A stretch of DNA of 64,000 nt from Streptomyces chattanoogensis (GCF_001294335.1 NZ_LGKG01000148.1:118551-182550), one strand, 5' to 3'. Counted from the first letter of the stretch, positions 45,021-53,801 are shown. Notes: generated from the sequence alone by a model not told the origin. Numbers and translations: made by a program.

Positions 45021-46156
45021 CTAGGAGGCCGCCGCTCGTATGCGGCGGCCTTCGTGCTTGATGTTCACTCCCGCATTCCAGTCGCGGTCGTGGCGGGTAC
45101 CGCACCGGCCGCAGGTCCACACGCGGACGTGCAAGGGTTTGGGCCCGTCACGGTGCCCGCAGGCAGAGCACACCTGGGAGGACGGGAACGCCCGGTCCAC
45201 TCTCGTCAGCGTTCGGCCGTACCGTGCGGCTTTGTACTCCAGCATGTCCACGAACGCCGACCACCCGGCGTCGTGGACGGATTTGGCGAGCGGGTGCGGG
45301 CGAGGCCCTTCACACTCAGGCCCTCCACGCTGATGGCTTGGTTCTCGCGAATCAGCTTCGTGGACAGCTGGTGATGGAAGTCCTTACGCGCATCCGCCAC
45401 CCTGGCGTGCGCCCTGGCGACCTTGACCCGCTGCCGGTCACGATTCCTCGACCCTTTCGCTTTGCGGGACAGGCGGCGCTGCTCACGGCGGAGTTTTTTC
45501 TCCGCCCTGCGCAGGAAACGCGGTGACCTGACCCGGGAGCCGTCCGCCATCACGGCGAAGTGGGAGAGTCCCAGGTCGATGCCCTGGTCGGTATCGAGCG
45601 GGGGCAGGATCTCGTCCGCCGGGTCGGTCTCCACCACGAAGCTCGCGAAGTACCGGCCTGCCGCATCCTTGATCACGGTCACCGTGGACGGCACCGACGG
45701 CAGGGACCTTGACCAACGCACCTGCACCGGACCGATCTTCGGCAGGTGCAGCTTCCCGTCCGCAGTGATCGACCAGCGGGCGTTGGCAGTGAACCGGACG
45801 GCCTGACGACTGTCCCGCTTCGACCTCATGCGCGGCTCACCTACCTTCGCCCCCTTGCGGGTGCCCTTGAGGCTTGCGAAGAAGTTGGCGTACGCGGCGT
45901 CCAGGTCCCGCAGGGCCTGCTGCAGCACCACGGCGGACACCTCACCCAGCCACGCCCGCTCGGGTGTCTTCTTCGCCTCGGTGATGAACCGCCTCGACAG
46001 TTCCGCCGACTTCGGATACGGCAGACCCGCCGCGTGCGCGGCTCGCCGCGCAAGCAGGCAGCCGTTGAACACCACCCGCGCACAACCGAAGGCCCGGTTC
46101 AACGCGAGACGCTGCCCAGGGCCCGGCTCGATGCGGAAGGAGTAACGAAGCTGCAT
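45021..46156 (-). pseudogene. tnpB: TnpB RNA-guided nuclease, frameshifted
   Basis: From ATG 46156 (MQLRYSFRIEPGPGQR) the frame encodes the N-terminal and RuvC parts of TnpB: GIDLGLSHFAVM carries the first catalytic Asp and ISVEGLSVKGLAR the Glu. At about 45290-45296 one base is missing relative to the family, so GLARTRSPNPS replaces GLAR.RLAKSV. The other frame (45251-45021) continues VDMLEYKAARYGRTLTRVDRAFPSSQVCSACGH...CGRCGTRHDRDWNAGVNIK, with the zinc ribbon and final Asp. Repaired, the protein would be 378 residues. Either a recent inactivation or a sequencing error. Confidence 0.88.
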
Positions 46157-46174
46157 GAGCACGACCGTTCGCAT

Positions 46175-46623
46175 TGGCCGCAGGCTCGGAGACCAGAAAT
46201 GACAGATACGTGGCGCCTACCGCCTTCAATGATGACTTTTATGACGAGACGCCGTCACCACGTGATGATCAATGCCCAGGTGAAGCATGGGGAAGAGTCA
46301 TGTGTGCCTACTCGTGAATCTCCCGCCCGTTCGCCGGTTCCTTAGGTACAGCCCCGCGACCGATCGTCCACCAGCGCATCCCGCAGCAACATCGTCCGCC
46401 CCGAAGCAACGGGTGAGAGCCCTTCTCGGAGTCGCTTCACGACCCGGCTCAAGCAGGCGCACTGCGATTGTTTCCTGATAGCCCGCGGCCGCCCTGATGG
46501 AGTATCGGCTCCACCTACCGGCCGCGCCCGCGTCGCGACGCGCGCGGGGCGGTGATTCGCTCCCCTTGTGCCGGTCATCCCGCGCGGCAGCCGGAGCCGC
46601 GGCCGGTGCAGGAGGAGGCGACC
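46175..46623. other. Intergenic region beyond the IS element
   Basis: About 450 nt without a convincing gene. The part next to the element (about 46195-46340) is less G+C-rich than its surroundings, with stretches such as ATGATGACTTTTATGACG, and probably contains the left end of the IS. A minus-strand frame ending at 46342 has an odd Cys/Ser-rich composition and is not supported. No tRNA or direct repeat was seen. Confidence 0.5.
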
Positions 46624-47064
46624 GTGAACCGTGTCCGTGTGGCAGCCGTCGCCGTGACCGGCGCCGCCGTCGTGGGGCTCGCCGCGCCCGCCGCGTCGGC
46701 GCGGGTCGAACCCGATCCGATGGCGGCCGGGCAGCGGGTGAACGTCAGCGACGGCAGACGGTGTGCAACGGACCGGGGTGCCACGGCGGCCTCGACGCTG
46801 TTCGGGTCCGTGGTCCTCGAGCCGGCGGCCACCCGCGGCATGGCCGCCGACACCACGGTCGCCCGGAGCGCGACGCCCGGCCACTACCGGGTCACCATCG
46901 ACTGCGGGGGGTCCGGCGGCGAGCGGTTCACCGAGACCGTGACCGTACGGGACGGCCGCGCCGAAGGCGTCAACGCCAGTCAGGCGGCCGGGGGCCTGGT
47001 CCTGCTGGCGCTGGCCGCCGGTGCGGCCCATCTGCTCCGGCGCACCGCCAACCCGCGTACATGA
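46624..47064 (+). CDS. Exported protein with C-terminal membrane anchor, unknown function
   Basis: A 146-residue product from GTG 46624 (AGGAGGAGG seven bases upstream). It has a signal peptide (VNRVRVAAVAVTGAAVVGLAAPAASA), an extracellular part with two Cys (DGRRCATD and TIDCGGSGGERF) and a C-terminal hydrophobic helix (AAGGLVLLALAAGAAHLL) with basic tail. This is the layout of many small streptomycete surface proteins. Family not recognised. Confidence 0.78.
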   Translation: MNRVRVAAVAVTGAAVVGLAAPAASARVEPDPMAAGQRVNVSDGRRCATDRGATAASTLFGSVVLEPAATRGMAADTTVARSATPGHYRVTIDCGGSGGERFTETVTVRDGRAEGVNASQAAGGLVLLALAAGAAHLLRRTANPRT

Positions 47065-47110
47065 GCGGCGGGTTGACGGTGCGCCGGGTTCACCGGCGTA
47101 CGGTGGAGGG

Positions 47111-47848
47111 ATGATCCGAGGCAGCTCCGTGCGGCGTGTGGTGTCCCTGGTGCCGTCCCTCACGGAGGCGGTGGCGGCCGGCGGGCCGGGGCTGCTGGTG
47201 GGGGTGACCGACTGGTGCAGTCATCCCGCCGGGCTCGGGGCCGCCCGCATCGGCGGTACCAAGAACCCGGACACCGCGAAGATCGTCGCCCTGGAGCCCG
47301 ATCTCGTCCTCGCCAACGAGGAGGAGAACCGCCCCCAGGACCTCGGCGCGCTGCGGGCCGCCGGGCTGAATGTCCTGGTCACCGAGGTGCGTACGCTCGA
47401 CCAGGCGCTGCGCGAGCTGGACCGGGTGCTGGTGTCCGGCTGCGGACTGCCCCGGCCCGAATGGCTGGACGCCGCCGCGGCCGCCTGGCGGGACCTGCCC
47501 GCCGCGCCCGCGGAGCTGACCGCGGTGGTGCCCGTCTGGCGGCGGCCGTGGATGGTGCTGGGGCGGGACACCTTCGCCGGTGATCTGCTCGCCCGGCTCG
47601 GCGTCCGCAACCTCTGCGCCGGGCACGCCGACCGCTACCCGCGGATCCCCCTCGACGAGCTCAACGCCCGCGGCGCCGACCTGGTCGTGCTGCTCGACGA
47701 GCCCTACCGCTTCACCGCCGAGGACGGGCCGGAGGCGTTCCCGGGGCTGCCCGCCGCGCTGGTCAGCGGCCGCCATCTCACCTGGTACGGGCCGTCGTTG
47801 GCCGAGGCTCCGGGGGTTCTGGCGGCGGCGCTGGCCGCGGCGCGGTGA
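47111..47848 (+). CDS. BtuF-like helical-backbone metal-receptor protein without signal peptide
   Basis: A 245-residue protein of the periplasmic-binding-protein family for cobalamin and iron siderophores: RRVVSLVPSLTEAVAAGG, LVGVTDWCSHPAG, IVALEPDLVLANEEENR, DTFAGDLLARLGVRNL and ADLVVLLDEPYRFT. ATG 47111 after GGAGGG leaves no signal peptide or lipobox, so the protein should be cytoplasmic, unlike classical BtuF. No transporter gene is adjacent. Its stop abuts the stop of the convergent transporter gene with no spacer. Ligand unknown. Confidence 0.85.
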   Translation: MIRGSSVRRVVSLVPSLTEAVAAGGPGLLVGVTDWCSHPAGLGAARIGGTKNPDTAKIVALEPDLVLANEEENRPQDLGALRAAGLNVLVTEVRTLDQALRELDRVLVSGCGLPRPEWLDAAAAAWRDLPAAPAELTAVVPVWRRPWMVLGRDTFAGDLLARLGVRNLCAGHADRYPRIPLDELNARGADLVVLLDEPYRFTAEDGPEAFPGLPAALVSGRHLTWYGPSLAEAPGVLAAALAAAR

Positions 47849-48985
47849 TCACCCCGCCGCGGGCTGCGGGTGCGGCGGCGCCAGGAGCCGTCCGTGTGCC
47901 AGCCCCAGTACGGTGCGCGTACCGGCCACCGCCACCGCCGTCACCAGGACGGCGAACAGCGACACCGCCAGCCAGTCGAACGCGGCGAGCCCGGTGTGCC
48001 GGGCGAGCGCCGCGGCGCCGGTGACGCAGGTGCCGACCGGGAAGGTGAAGCCCCACCAGGTCATGGCGAAGCCCATCCCGTTCCGGAACGCCCGCACCAC
48101 CATCGCCGTGGCGATCGCGAGCCAGAGGAGCGCAAAGCCCGTCACCGGCACGCCGTACAGCACCGCGAAGGCGCTCAGGGCGTGTGCGTACGGCGCGGCG
48201 ACGGCTCCGGTGGTGGCGTCGGCGAGGTTGTTCACCGCGGTGGTGGACTGGCCCAGGGGGCCGAGGACCAGGAACAGCGTCGGGGTCAGCGCGAGCGGCA
48301 GCGGGCCGTGGTGGAACAGCCGGGCCAGAACCAGGGGCAGCACCAGCAGCGTCGCGAGCAGCGACATCCCGAACATCGCGTAGCAGCCCAGCAGCATCGC
48401 CTCCTGCCACTGGCCGGCGGGCAGATGTGCCACCAGGGCGGGGCCGGTCGCCGCGGCGACCATGGGAGGGACCAGCGGCAGGATCCAGACCGGGGAGGCG
48501 CTGCCGGGCTCGAGGCGGTGCCGGGTGACCATCAGATACGGGATCACGGCGGCGGCCGCGAGGCCGATGAGGGTACCCAGGGTCCACAGCACGGTGTCGG
48601 CGGTGAGCGCGGCCGTGGTGCCGATCATGTCCCGGCCGACCGCCAGCGTGCCGGAGCCGACCGCGAGCAGTGCCATCGACAGACATCCGTAGAACGGCGC
48701 GACCGCCGGATCCAGCAGCTGCCGCCGGGCGTGGTCGCCGTGCCGGACCCAGTGCGCGGTCCGGGCGCCCAGCAGCGTCACCAGCATCAGCGCCGACAGC
48801 GCCCAGACGAGGCCGTACGCCCCGCGCAGCCCGGGTGCGCCGGGCGGCAGGGCGGCACCGGCGTTGGCGACGATCGCGGTGCCCATCACGGCGGCGTACC
48901 AGTTCGGGCCGAGAAACCGGAGGGCGGGCGCGGCGGGCGGGGTGGCCGCCGGTGCCGGGGAAGGTGCTTGCGCGAGAAGTGTCAT
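47849..48985 (-). CDS. TDT-family transporter (TehA/SLAC1 fold)
   Basis: A 378-residue protein with about ten membrane helices, of the tellurite-resistance/dicarboxylate transporter family that also includes sulfite exporters and anion channels. Recognisable parts are FLGPNWYAAVMGTAIVANAGAAL, NGMGFAMTWWGFTFPVGTC and several Gly/Pro-rich helices. ATG 48985 begins a short cytoplasmic Pro/Ala tail. It diverges from a LysR regulator that probably controls it. The transported anion is not known. Confidence 0.88.
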   Translation of the reverse strand: MTLLAQAPSPAPAATPPAAPALRFLGPNWYAAVMGTAIVANAGAALPPGAPGLRGAYGLVWALSALMLVTLLGARTAHWVRHGDHARRQLLDPAVAPFYGCLSMALLAVGSGTLAVGRDMIGTTAALTADTVLWTLGTLIGLAAAAVIPYLMVTRHRLEPGSASPVWILPLVPPMVAAATGPALVAHLPAGQWQEAMLLGCYAMFGMSLLATLLVLPLVLARLFHHGPLPLALTPTLFLVLGPLGQSTTAVNNLADATTGAVAAPYAHALSAFAVLYGVPVTGFALLWLAIATAMVVRAFRNGMGFAMTWWGFTFPVGTCVTGAAALARHTGLAAFDWLAVSLFAVLVTAVAVAGTRTVLGLAHGRLLAPPHPQPAAG

Positions 48986-49041
48986 GACGTGAGCGTCGTG
49001 CGCCGGAGCCGTCCCCACCAGGGACCTTGGGTCTATGAGGG

Positions 49042-49058
49042 CATAAGCTGGGGTTATG
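49042..49058. promoter_or_regulatory. Candidate LysR-binding site
   Basis: CATAA-GCTGGGG-TTATG (49042-49058) is a 5-bp inverted repeat of the T-N11-A type preferred by LysR regulators. It lies between the divergent transporter and LysR genes, 29 nt before the latter. Confidence 0.55.
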
Positions 49059-49087
49059 TGCAGGAGGGTCTTCAGGGGGCGTGATGG

Positions 49088-50026
49088 GTGGTGACGGTGG
49101 TGGGCGGTGAGACCGAGCCCGTGGTGCCTCTCGCGCACCGGGTGCCGGATCTCGCCGCGCTCGAGCTGCTGCTCGCCGTCGCCCGGCTCGGCAGTCTGGG
49201 GCGGGCCGCCCGGGCGCGGGGCATCACCCAGCCCGCCGCCAGCAGCCGGATCCGCTCGATGGAACGGCAGCTGGGCGTGGCCCTGGTGGAGCGCTCGCCG
49301 CGCGGTTCCCGGCTCACCGACGCCGGGGTGCTGGTCACGGACTGGGCGCGGCGGGTGGTGGAGGCGGCCGAGGCGTTCGATGCGGGCGCGCAGGCGCTGC
49401 GCGGGCGCCGCGACTCCCGGCTGAGGGTCGCCGCCAGCATGACCATCGCCGAGTATCTGCTGCCCGGCTGGCTGGTCGCGCTGCGGGCCCGGCGCCCCGG
49501 GACCGCCGTGTCGCTGCTCGCGGGCAATTCCCGCGCGGTCGCGGAACGGCTGCTGGCGGGCGAGGCGGACCTCGGTTTCGTCGAGGGGCTGGAGGTGCCC
49601 GCGGGGCTGGACGGCACGGTGATCGGCCACGACCGGCTGATCGTGGTCGCCGCGCCGTCCCACCGCTGGGCCAGGCGCCGTAGGGAGCTGGCCCCCGCCG
49701 AACTGGCCGCCGCCCCGCTGATCCTGCGCGAACGCGGCTCCGGCACCCGCCAGGTGCTGGACGCGGCGCTCGCCCGGCACGGCGGCCTGGCGGACCCGCT
49801 GCTCGAACTCGCCTCCACCACCGCGGTGAAGGCCGCCGTCGTCAGCGAGGCCGCCCCCTCCGTGGTCAGCGAGCTCGCCGTCCGGGAGGAGCTGACCGCC
49901 CGCCGCCTGGTGGAGATCCCGGTGCGCGACCTGCGCCTGGGCCGCGATCTGCGGGCCGTGTGGCCGGCCGGTCAGCGGCCGGCCGGCCCGGCCCGGGAGC
50001 TGCTGGGACTCACTCAGGGGACGTGA
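49088..50026 (+). CDS. LysR-family transcriptional regulator
   Basis: A 312-residue regulator with the LysR HTH (LAALELLLAVARLGSLGRAARARGITQPAASSRIRSMERQLGVALVERS) and a periplasmic-binding-like effector domain (LRVAASMTIAEYLLPGWL...). Divergent orientation from the TDT transporter, with a T-N11-A site between them, is the classic LysR layout. GTG 49088 is used, with an in-frame GTG right behind it. Its 3' end overlaps the convergent NCS2 gene by 13 nt. Effector unknown. Confidence 0.93.
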   Translation: MVTVVGGETEPVVPLAHRVPDLAALELLLAVARLGSLGRAARARGITQPAASSRIRSMERQLGVALVERSPRGSRLTDAGVLVTDWARRVVEAAEAFDAGAQALRGRRDSRLRVAASMTIAEYLLPGWLVALRARRPGTAVSLLAGNSRAVAERLLAGEADLGFVEGLEVPAGLDGTVIGHDRLIVVAAPSHRWARRRRELAPAELAAAPLILRERGSGTRQVLDAALARHGGLADPLLELASTTAVKAAVVSEAAPSVVSELAVREELTARRLVEIPVRDLRLGRDLRAVWPAGQRPAGPARELLGLTQGT

Positions 50027-51360
50027 GGCCGCGCCTCGCGGGACTGCCGCTCCGCCCGGGGTGCGCACCGTGCGAAGAGCGCCGACAGCACGATGGCCGT
50101 CAGGGCGGCGGCCGGCACCCCGCTGCCGAACAGGGTGCGGGCCCAGCCGGGCAGCGGCGCGTACAACTGCGGGGCCAGCATGGGGAGCAGGCCCGCCAGC
50201 AGGGTGAGTGCGACGACGGTGGTGGCGGCGCGGCCGGTGGGACCTGTGCCGCCGGTGCCGCCGGTGCCATCGGTGCCCTCGGTGCGACCGGTGAGATCGC
50301 TGCGCCGGAGGATGTCGATGCCCATGGCCGCGATCACGGCGTAGATCACCAGGGCCGCACCGCCGACCACCGGGGCGGGCAGCGCGGCGAGCAGCCGGGT
50401 GACGGGCGCCAGCAGACCGGCGAGCACGAGCAGCGCACCGGCCCCGGCGGTGACGAACCGGCTGCGGACGCCGGTGAGCTGGACGATCCCGATGTTCTCC
50501 GCGCTGGTCACCATCACCGGGCCGCCGAACAGGCCGGCGCCCAGCGAGAGGACCGCGTCCGCGCGGGCGGTGCGCGGAACGTCGCGCGCCGGGTCCGGTG
50601 TGCGGCCCACCGCCTCGCTGTTGAGCACCGTCTGGCCGGTCGCCTCGGCCAGCGAGGCGAGCGCGAAGACCATCAGCGGGAGCGCGGCGAGCAGATCGAA
50701 CTGCGGGGCGCCGTACGGGAGCGGCTGCGGCAGCGACAGCACCGCGTCACCGGGGACGGCGGGGAACACGGACCCGGTGAGCGCGGCCGTGACCGTCCCG
50801 ACGGCCATGCCGATCAGCACCGACAGCCGGCGCCAGGCACCCCGCAGCACCAGGAGACCCAGGGTGGTGGCGGCGATGGTGACCAGCGCCGTCCCTCGCC
50901 CCGCGACCGCCATCGGCGCCGCGACACGGATCATGTTGATGCCGATGACCAGCACCGTCGCGCCCATCACCAGTGGCGGGAAGAACCGTACGAGCCGCCC
51001 GTACAGCGGCAGTACGGCCAGCAGCAGCGCGGCCGCGAGCAGGACGGACCCGGAGGCGGTGGCCGCGCCGTGGGTGTGGGCGATCTCCAGGAAGATGGCC
51101 ACCGCCGCGCCGCCCGGCAGCATCATGAACGGCAGCCGGGCGCCGGTCCGCAGCACCCCGAAGGACTGCAGCAGCGCGCCCGCCCCGCACAGCACCAGGG
51201 TGGCGCTGAGCAGGGACGCGGTGCGTCCGGGCGACAGCCGCAGTCCGGCCGCGATCAGAAAGACCGAGGAGACCGGTGCCGCGATCATCGCGAGGACGTG
51301 CTGGGCGGCGTACGGAAGCAGACGCAGCAGCGGAAGCCGCTCGTCCACGGGGGGAGTCAT
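50014..51360 (-). CDS. NCS2-family nucleobase/xanthine permease
   Basis: A 448-residue protein with 12-14 membrane helices. The NCS2 pattern is seen in LLPYAAQHVLAMIAAPVSSVFLIAAGL, ..ATGQTVLNSEAVGR.. and VMVTSAENIGIVQLTGVRSRFVTAGAGALL. The family takes up xanthine, uric acid or uracil with protons. A cytoplasmic loop has the simple GTDGTGGTGGTG run. ATG 51360 is three bases after the stop of the upstream gene, so it is the second gene of an operon. Confidence 0.9.
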   Translation of the reverse strand: MTPPVDERLPLLRLLPYAAQHVLAMIAAPVSSVFLIAAGLRLSPGRTASLLSATLVLCGAGALLQSFGVLRTGARLPFMMLPGGAAVAIFLEIAHTHGAATASGSVLLAAALLLAVLPLYGRLVRFFPPLVMGATVLVIGINMIRVAAPMAVAGRGTALVTIAATTLGLLVLRGAWRRLSVLIGMAVGTVTAALTGSVFPAVPGDAVLSLPQPLPYGAPQFDLLAALPLMVFALASLAEATGQTVLNSEAVGRTPDPARDVPRTARADAVLSLGAGLFGGPVMVTSAENIGIVQLTGVRSRFVTAGAGALLVLAGLLAPVTRLLAALPAPVVGGAALVIYAVIAAMGIDILRRSDLTGRTEGTDGTGGTGGTGPTGRAATTVVALTLLAGLLPMLAPQLYAPLPGWARTLFGSGVPAAALTAIVLSALFARCAPRAERQSREARPHVP

Positions 51361-51363
51361 CGC

Positions 51364-52509
51364 TCACACCTGCCGCTTCAGCCAGGGCAGTTGCCCGGCG
51401 TCGTAGCGGTAGGCGCGGAAGACCGCGTTGTTGAGGGACGGGAAGAGCGCGCCCACCTCGGGCTCCCGGTAGCCGCCGAACTGCGGGACGACGTACTCCC
51501 AGCACAGCAGCCCCTCCGCCGTCACCTCGAAGAGCCGCCCGGCGGGGGAGTCGGTGATCAGGGTGTTGCCGTTGGGCAGCCGCTGGGCGCTGCCCATGAA
51601 CGGTGCGAAGAACGCCTCGCGGGCCGGGTCGTGGTACTCCCACACGATCTTCCCCGATGCCCGCTCGACCTCGATGACCCGGGAGAACGGGACGTCCCGG
51701 CCGGGGCGGAAGACGCCGTTGTCGAAGATGAGGATGTTGCCGTTGGGCAGCTCGGTGGGGTGGTGCTGCTGGGAGACCAGACCGGGCTCCGTACGCCAGA
51801 GGATCTCCCCGGTCGCGCGGCTGATGACGACCACCGCGGAGACGCTGCGCAGGCTGGCCAGGACGGTGCCGTCGGCGAGCGGGAGGACGGAGTTGATCAG
51901 CGGCCAGTGCTCCCGGGAGTAGTCCGGGTGCAGGGCGTACTCGTCGCGGTCGAGGTGGTCGGCGGCCCGCCAGGACCACAGCAGCCGGCCGTCCGCGTCG
52001 ACCTCGCGGATGGTGTCGGCCCAGACCGTGCCGCCGTCCGGCTCCGAGCCGGGCACCCCGCCGCGGACGGCCGCCGCCCGCTCGCCGGTGAGCGGCTCCA
52101 GCGCGGTGTAGAGGATCCGCCCGTCGCCGTGGTGATGGGCGTCGTGATGCTGCAGCGGATCGGTGAACTCCCGCAGTACCTGCCCCTCCGGGCCGATCTC
52201 CTGCATCAGCCCGCCCCGGTACTTGTGCCACATGGGGAACCGCGGCCCGTCTGGCCCGTCTTTCGTGTTCCGGTCCGGAAGGGTGGCGTTGTAGGCGAGG
52301 TTGCCGTTCGGCAGGATGCGGGCGTGCCGTCCGGGGCGGTGCGGAAGCCGCCAGCGGTGGGCGACGGTGCCGTGCAGATCGATGAGCAGCACTTCGCCGC
52401 CGCCGGTCAGCGGGGCGTAGAGGGTGTAGCCGTCGTGGGCGGCCTGTTCGTCGAGGGCGATCAGGCCGGTGCCGCGGCGGCGGCGTGTGTTTTGATCGAC
52501 TGCTGTCAT
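51364..52509 (-). CDS. Arylsulfotransferase-like beta-propeller protein
   Basis: A 381-residue protein with repeated propeller blades: HRWRLPHRPGRHARILPNGNLAYNA, ILWRTEPGLVSQQHHPTELPNGNILIFDNG, IVWEYHDPAREAFFAPFMGSAQRLPNGNTLITDSPAGRLFEV. These LPNGN..I.D strings are typical of arylsulfotransferase (ASST) proteins, but no signal peptide is present, so it may be a cytoplasmic relative with another activity. ATG 52509 after AGGGGAA. First gene of an operon with the NCS2 permease, opposite the XRE-cupin regulator. Confidence 0.85.
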   Translation of the reverse strand: MTAVDQNTRRRRGTGLIALDEQAAHDGYTLYAPLTGGGEVLLIDLHGTVAHRWRLPHRPGRHARILPNGNLAYNATLPDRNTKDGPDGPRFPMWHKYRGGLMQEIGPEGQVLREFTDPLQHHDAHHHGDGRILYTALEPLTGERAAAVRGGVPGSEPDGGTVWADTIREVDADGRLLWSWRAADHLDRDEYALHPDYSREHWPLINSVLPLADGTVLASLRSVSAVVVISRATGEILWRTEPGLVSQQHHPTELPNGNILIFDNGVFRPGRDVPFSRVIEVERASGKIVWEYHDPAREAFFAPFMGSAQRLPNGNTLITDSPAGRLFEVTAEGLLCWEYVVPQFGGYREPEVGALFPSLNNAVFRAYRYDAGQLPWLKRQV

Positions 52510-52523
52510 GAGGATTCCCCTGG

Positions 52524-52586
52524 TCAAACGCGATGCCGACGATGGGCGGACTAGATCTCGTCAAACTTTGTTTGATGGGATCAAAC
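52524..52586. promoter_or_regulatory. TCAAAC operator cluster
   Basis: TCAAACTTTGTTTGA (52561-52575) is a perfect palindrome, flanked by single TCAAAC half-sites at 52524-52529 and 52581-52586. All lie between the divergent ASST-like and XRE-cupin genes. Confidence 0.82.
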
Positions 52587-52658
52587 AGCGTAGACGTTAG
52601 GGACGCCTTGTTGCAGCACTGTGAACGCACCAATAAGGCCACAGCGAAGGGGCGAGAG

Positions 52659-53213
52659 ATGAGCGAGCCGCCGGAGACTCCCCGGGTAGGGACCGGAGTG
52701 CGCAGGCGCCGCCGCGCCCTGGAGCTCACCCTGGCCGAACTCGCCCGCCGCACCGGCCTGTCCGTCCCCTTCCTCAGCCAGGTCGAGAACGACCGCGCCC
52801 GCCCCAGCATGCGCTCCCTCCAGAAGATCGCCGATGCGCTGGAGACCACCGCGGTCCGCCTGCTCGCCGCCGCCGACGTCCCCCGTACCGTCGACGTGGT
52901 CCGCGCCGGTTCCGCGGCCGTCCCCGAGGACGGCGACGGGGGTCGGGTCCGCCCCCTGGTCCGCGGCCGGCAGCAGCTGCACGCCCTGGAGTTCACCGGC
53001 CGGCACGACTGGCAGCGCGAATTCCGGCATCCCCACGACGAGTTGATGTACGTCATCGAGGGCCGTGTGGAGGCCGAGGCCGAGGGCAGCCGCCACCAGC
53101 TGGGACCGGGCGACACCTTCTACTGCTCCGGCGGCGTCACGCACCGCTGGCGCTCCCTCGTACCGGAGAGCCGGGTGCTGCTGGTGGGGGTGGCGGACGA
53201 CTTCCGGGGGTAG
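52659..53213 (+). CDS. XRE-family regulator with cupin domain
   Basis: A 184-residue regulator: N-terminal HTH_3 (GVRRRRRALELTLAELARRTGLSVPFLSQVENDRARPSMRSLQKIADAL) and C-terminal cupin (HPHDELMYVIEGRVEAEAEGSRHQLGPGDTFYCSGGVTHRWRSL). Proteins of this layout (PuuR, SinR-cupin type) often control amine, amino-acid or nucleobase catabolism, with the cupin binding the inducer. ATG 52659 after AAGGGGCGAGAG. The TCAAAC sites upstream are its probable targets, controlling the divergent operon and itself. Confidence 0.92.
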   Translation: MSEPPETPRVGTGVRRRRRALELTLAELARRTGLSVPFLSQVENDRARPSMRSLQKIADALETTAVRLLAAADVPRTVDVVRAGSAAVPEDGDGGRVRPLVRGRQQLHALEFTGRHDWQREFRHPHDELMYVIEGRVEAEAEGSRHQLGPGDTFYCSGGVTHRWRSLVPESRVLLVGVADDFRG

Positions 53214-53288
53214 CCGCGGGACCGCCCGGGTGTGCGCGGATGCGGGACCTGACGCACCCTGGTAGCAGCGGTTCCGGAGGTGATCGTC

Positions 53289-53570
53289 ATGGTGAGGATG
53301 CAGACCGCTGTCGGATGGCATGTCGAGCTGGAATTCGAGGAGGACCACCACCGCACCCGGGCGGCAGCCCTTGTGCGGCTCCCGGACGGGACGGAGGTGC
53401 GCTCGCACGGTTACGCCAGCCGCCACCCCGCCGATTCGGACCAGCCGAGGGTCGGCGAGGAGGTCGCCGGAGCCAGGGCGCTCAATGAGCTGGCGATGAA
53501 GCTGCTGACCAAGGCGCACGACGAGATCGACGCGGCGTCCGGCCGGACGTCGTATCCGCTGACGCACTGA
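53289..53570 (+). CDS. DUF1876 small protein (dsRBD-like)
   Basis: A 93-residue protein starting MVRMQTAVGWHVELEFEEDHHRTRAAALVRLPDG, which fits DUF1876, a common actinobacterial family with a dsRBD-like fold. ATG 53289 has an ideal GGAGGTGATC eight bases upstream. It stands alone between the XRE-cupin gene and a secreted protein. Function unknown. Confidence 0.85.
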   Translation: MVRMQTAVGWHVELEFEEDHHRTRAAALVRLPDGTEVRSHGYASRHPADSDQPRVGEEVAGARALNELAMKLLTKAHDEIDAASGRTSYPLTH

Positions 53571-53801
53571 ACGGCGCGCGGACCGGAACCGGCCGGCGGG
53601 AGGCTGCGGGGCACGCAGCGGGTGGCGGCAGAGCGGGCAATGCCCGACGTCGGCCCCTCGACGGCCGGTCGGTCCGTGCGTACCTCCTTTCACGGGTACC
53701 GGGAACCCGTTTGATCACCCCCTGCGTATTTCGCTAGCGTGTGCGAATTGTTGGTGCGCTCCAAGGCGCTCGACACCACATGCAAGGGGGAACCACCACA
53801 T

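Larger units (their letters stand above)
44809..46174 (-). mobile_element. IS200/IS605-family (IS1341-type) element, tnpB only, one end defined
   Basis: On the minus strand the tnpB gene is followed by a terminal hairpin (TCCCCCA at 44818-44824 with TGGGGGA at 44833-44839) and then TCAA (44812-44809), the same right-end layout as known IS608-like elements. The other end lies somewhere beyond 46174 and could not be fixed. No tnpA gene is present. The TCAA tetranucleotide is made of the last base of the Asn codon and the stop codon of the betaine permease. Confidence 0.75.

Noticed and set aside
46175..46560. tnpA transposase of the IS element
   Set aside because: No Y1 transposase motif (HUH, Tyr) was found on either strand, so the element is tnpB-only.
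46342..47163. Minus-strand frame ending LLRDALVDDRSRGCT
   Set aside because: It runs antisense through the exported protein gene at 46624, lacks a start with ribosome binding site and has no recognised family; only its last 40 codons are outside another gene.
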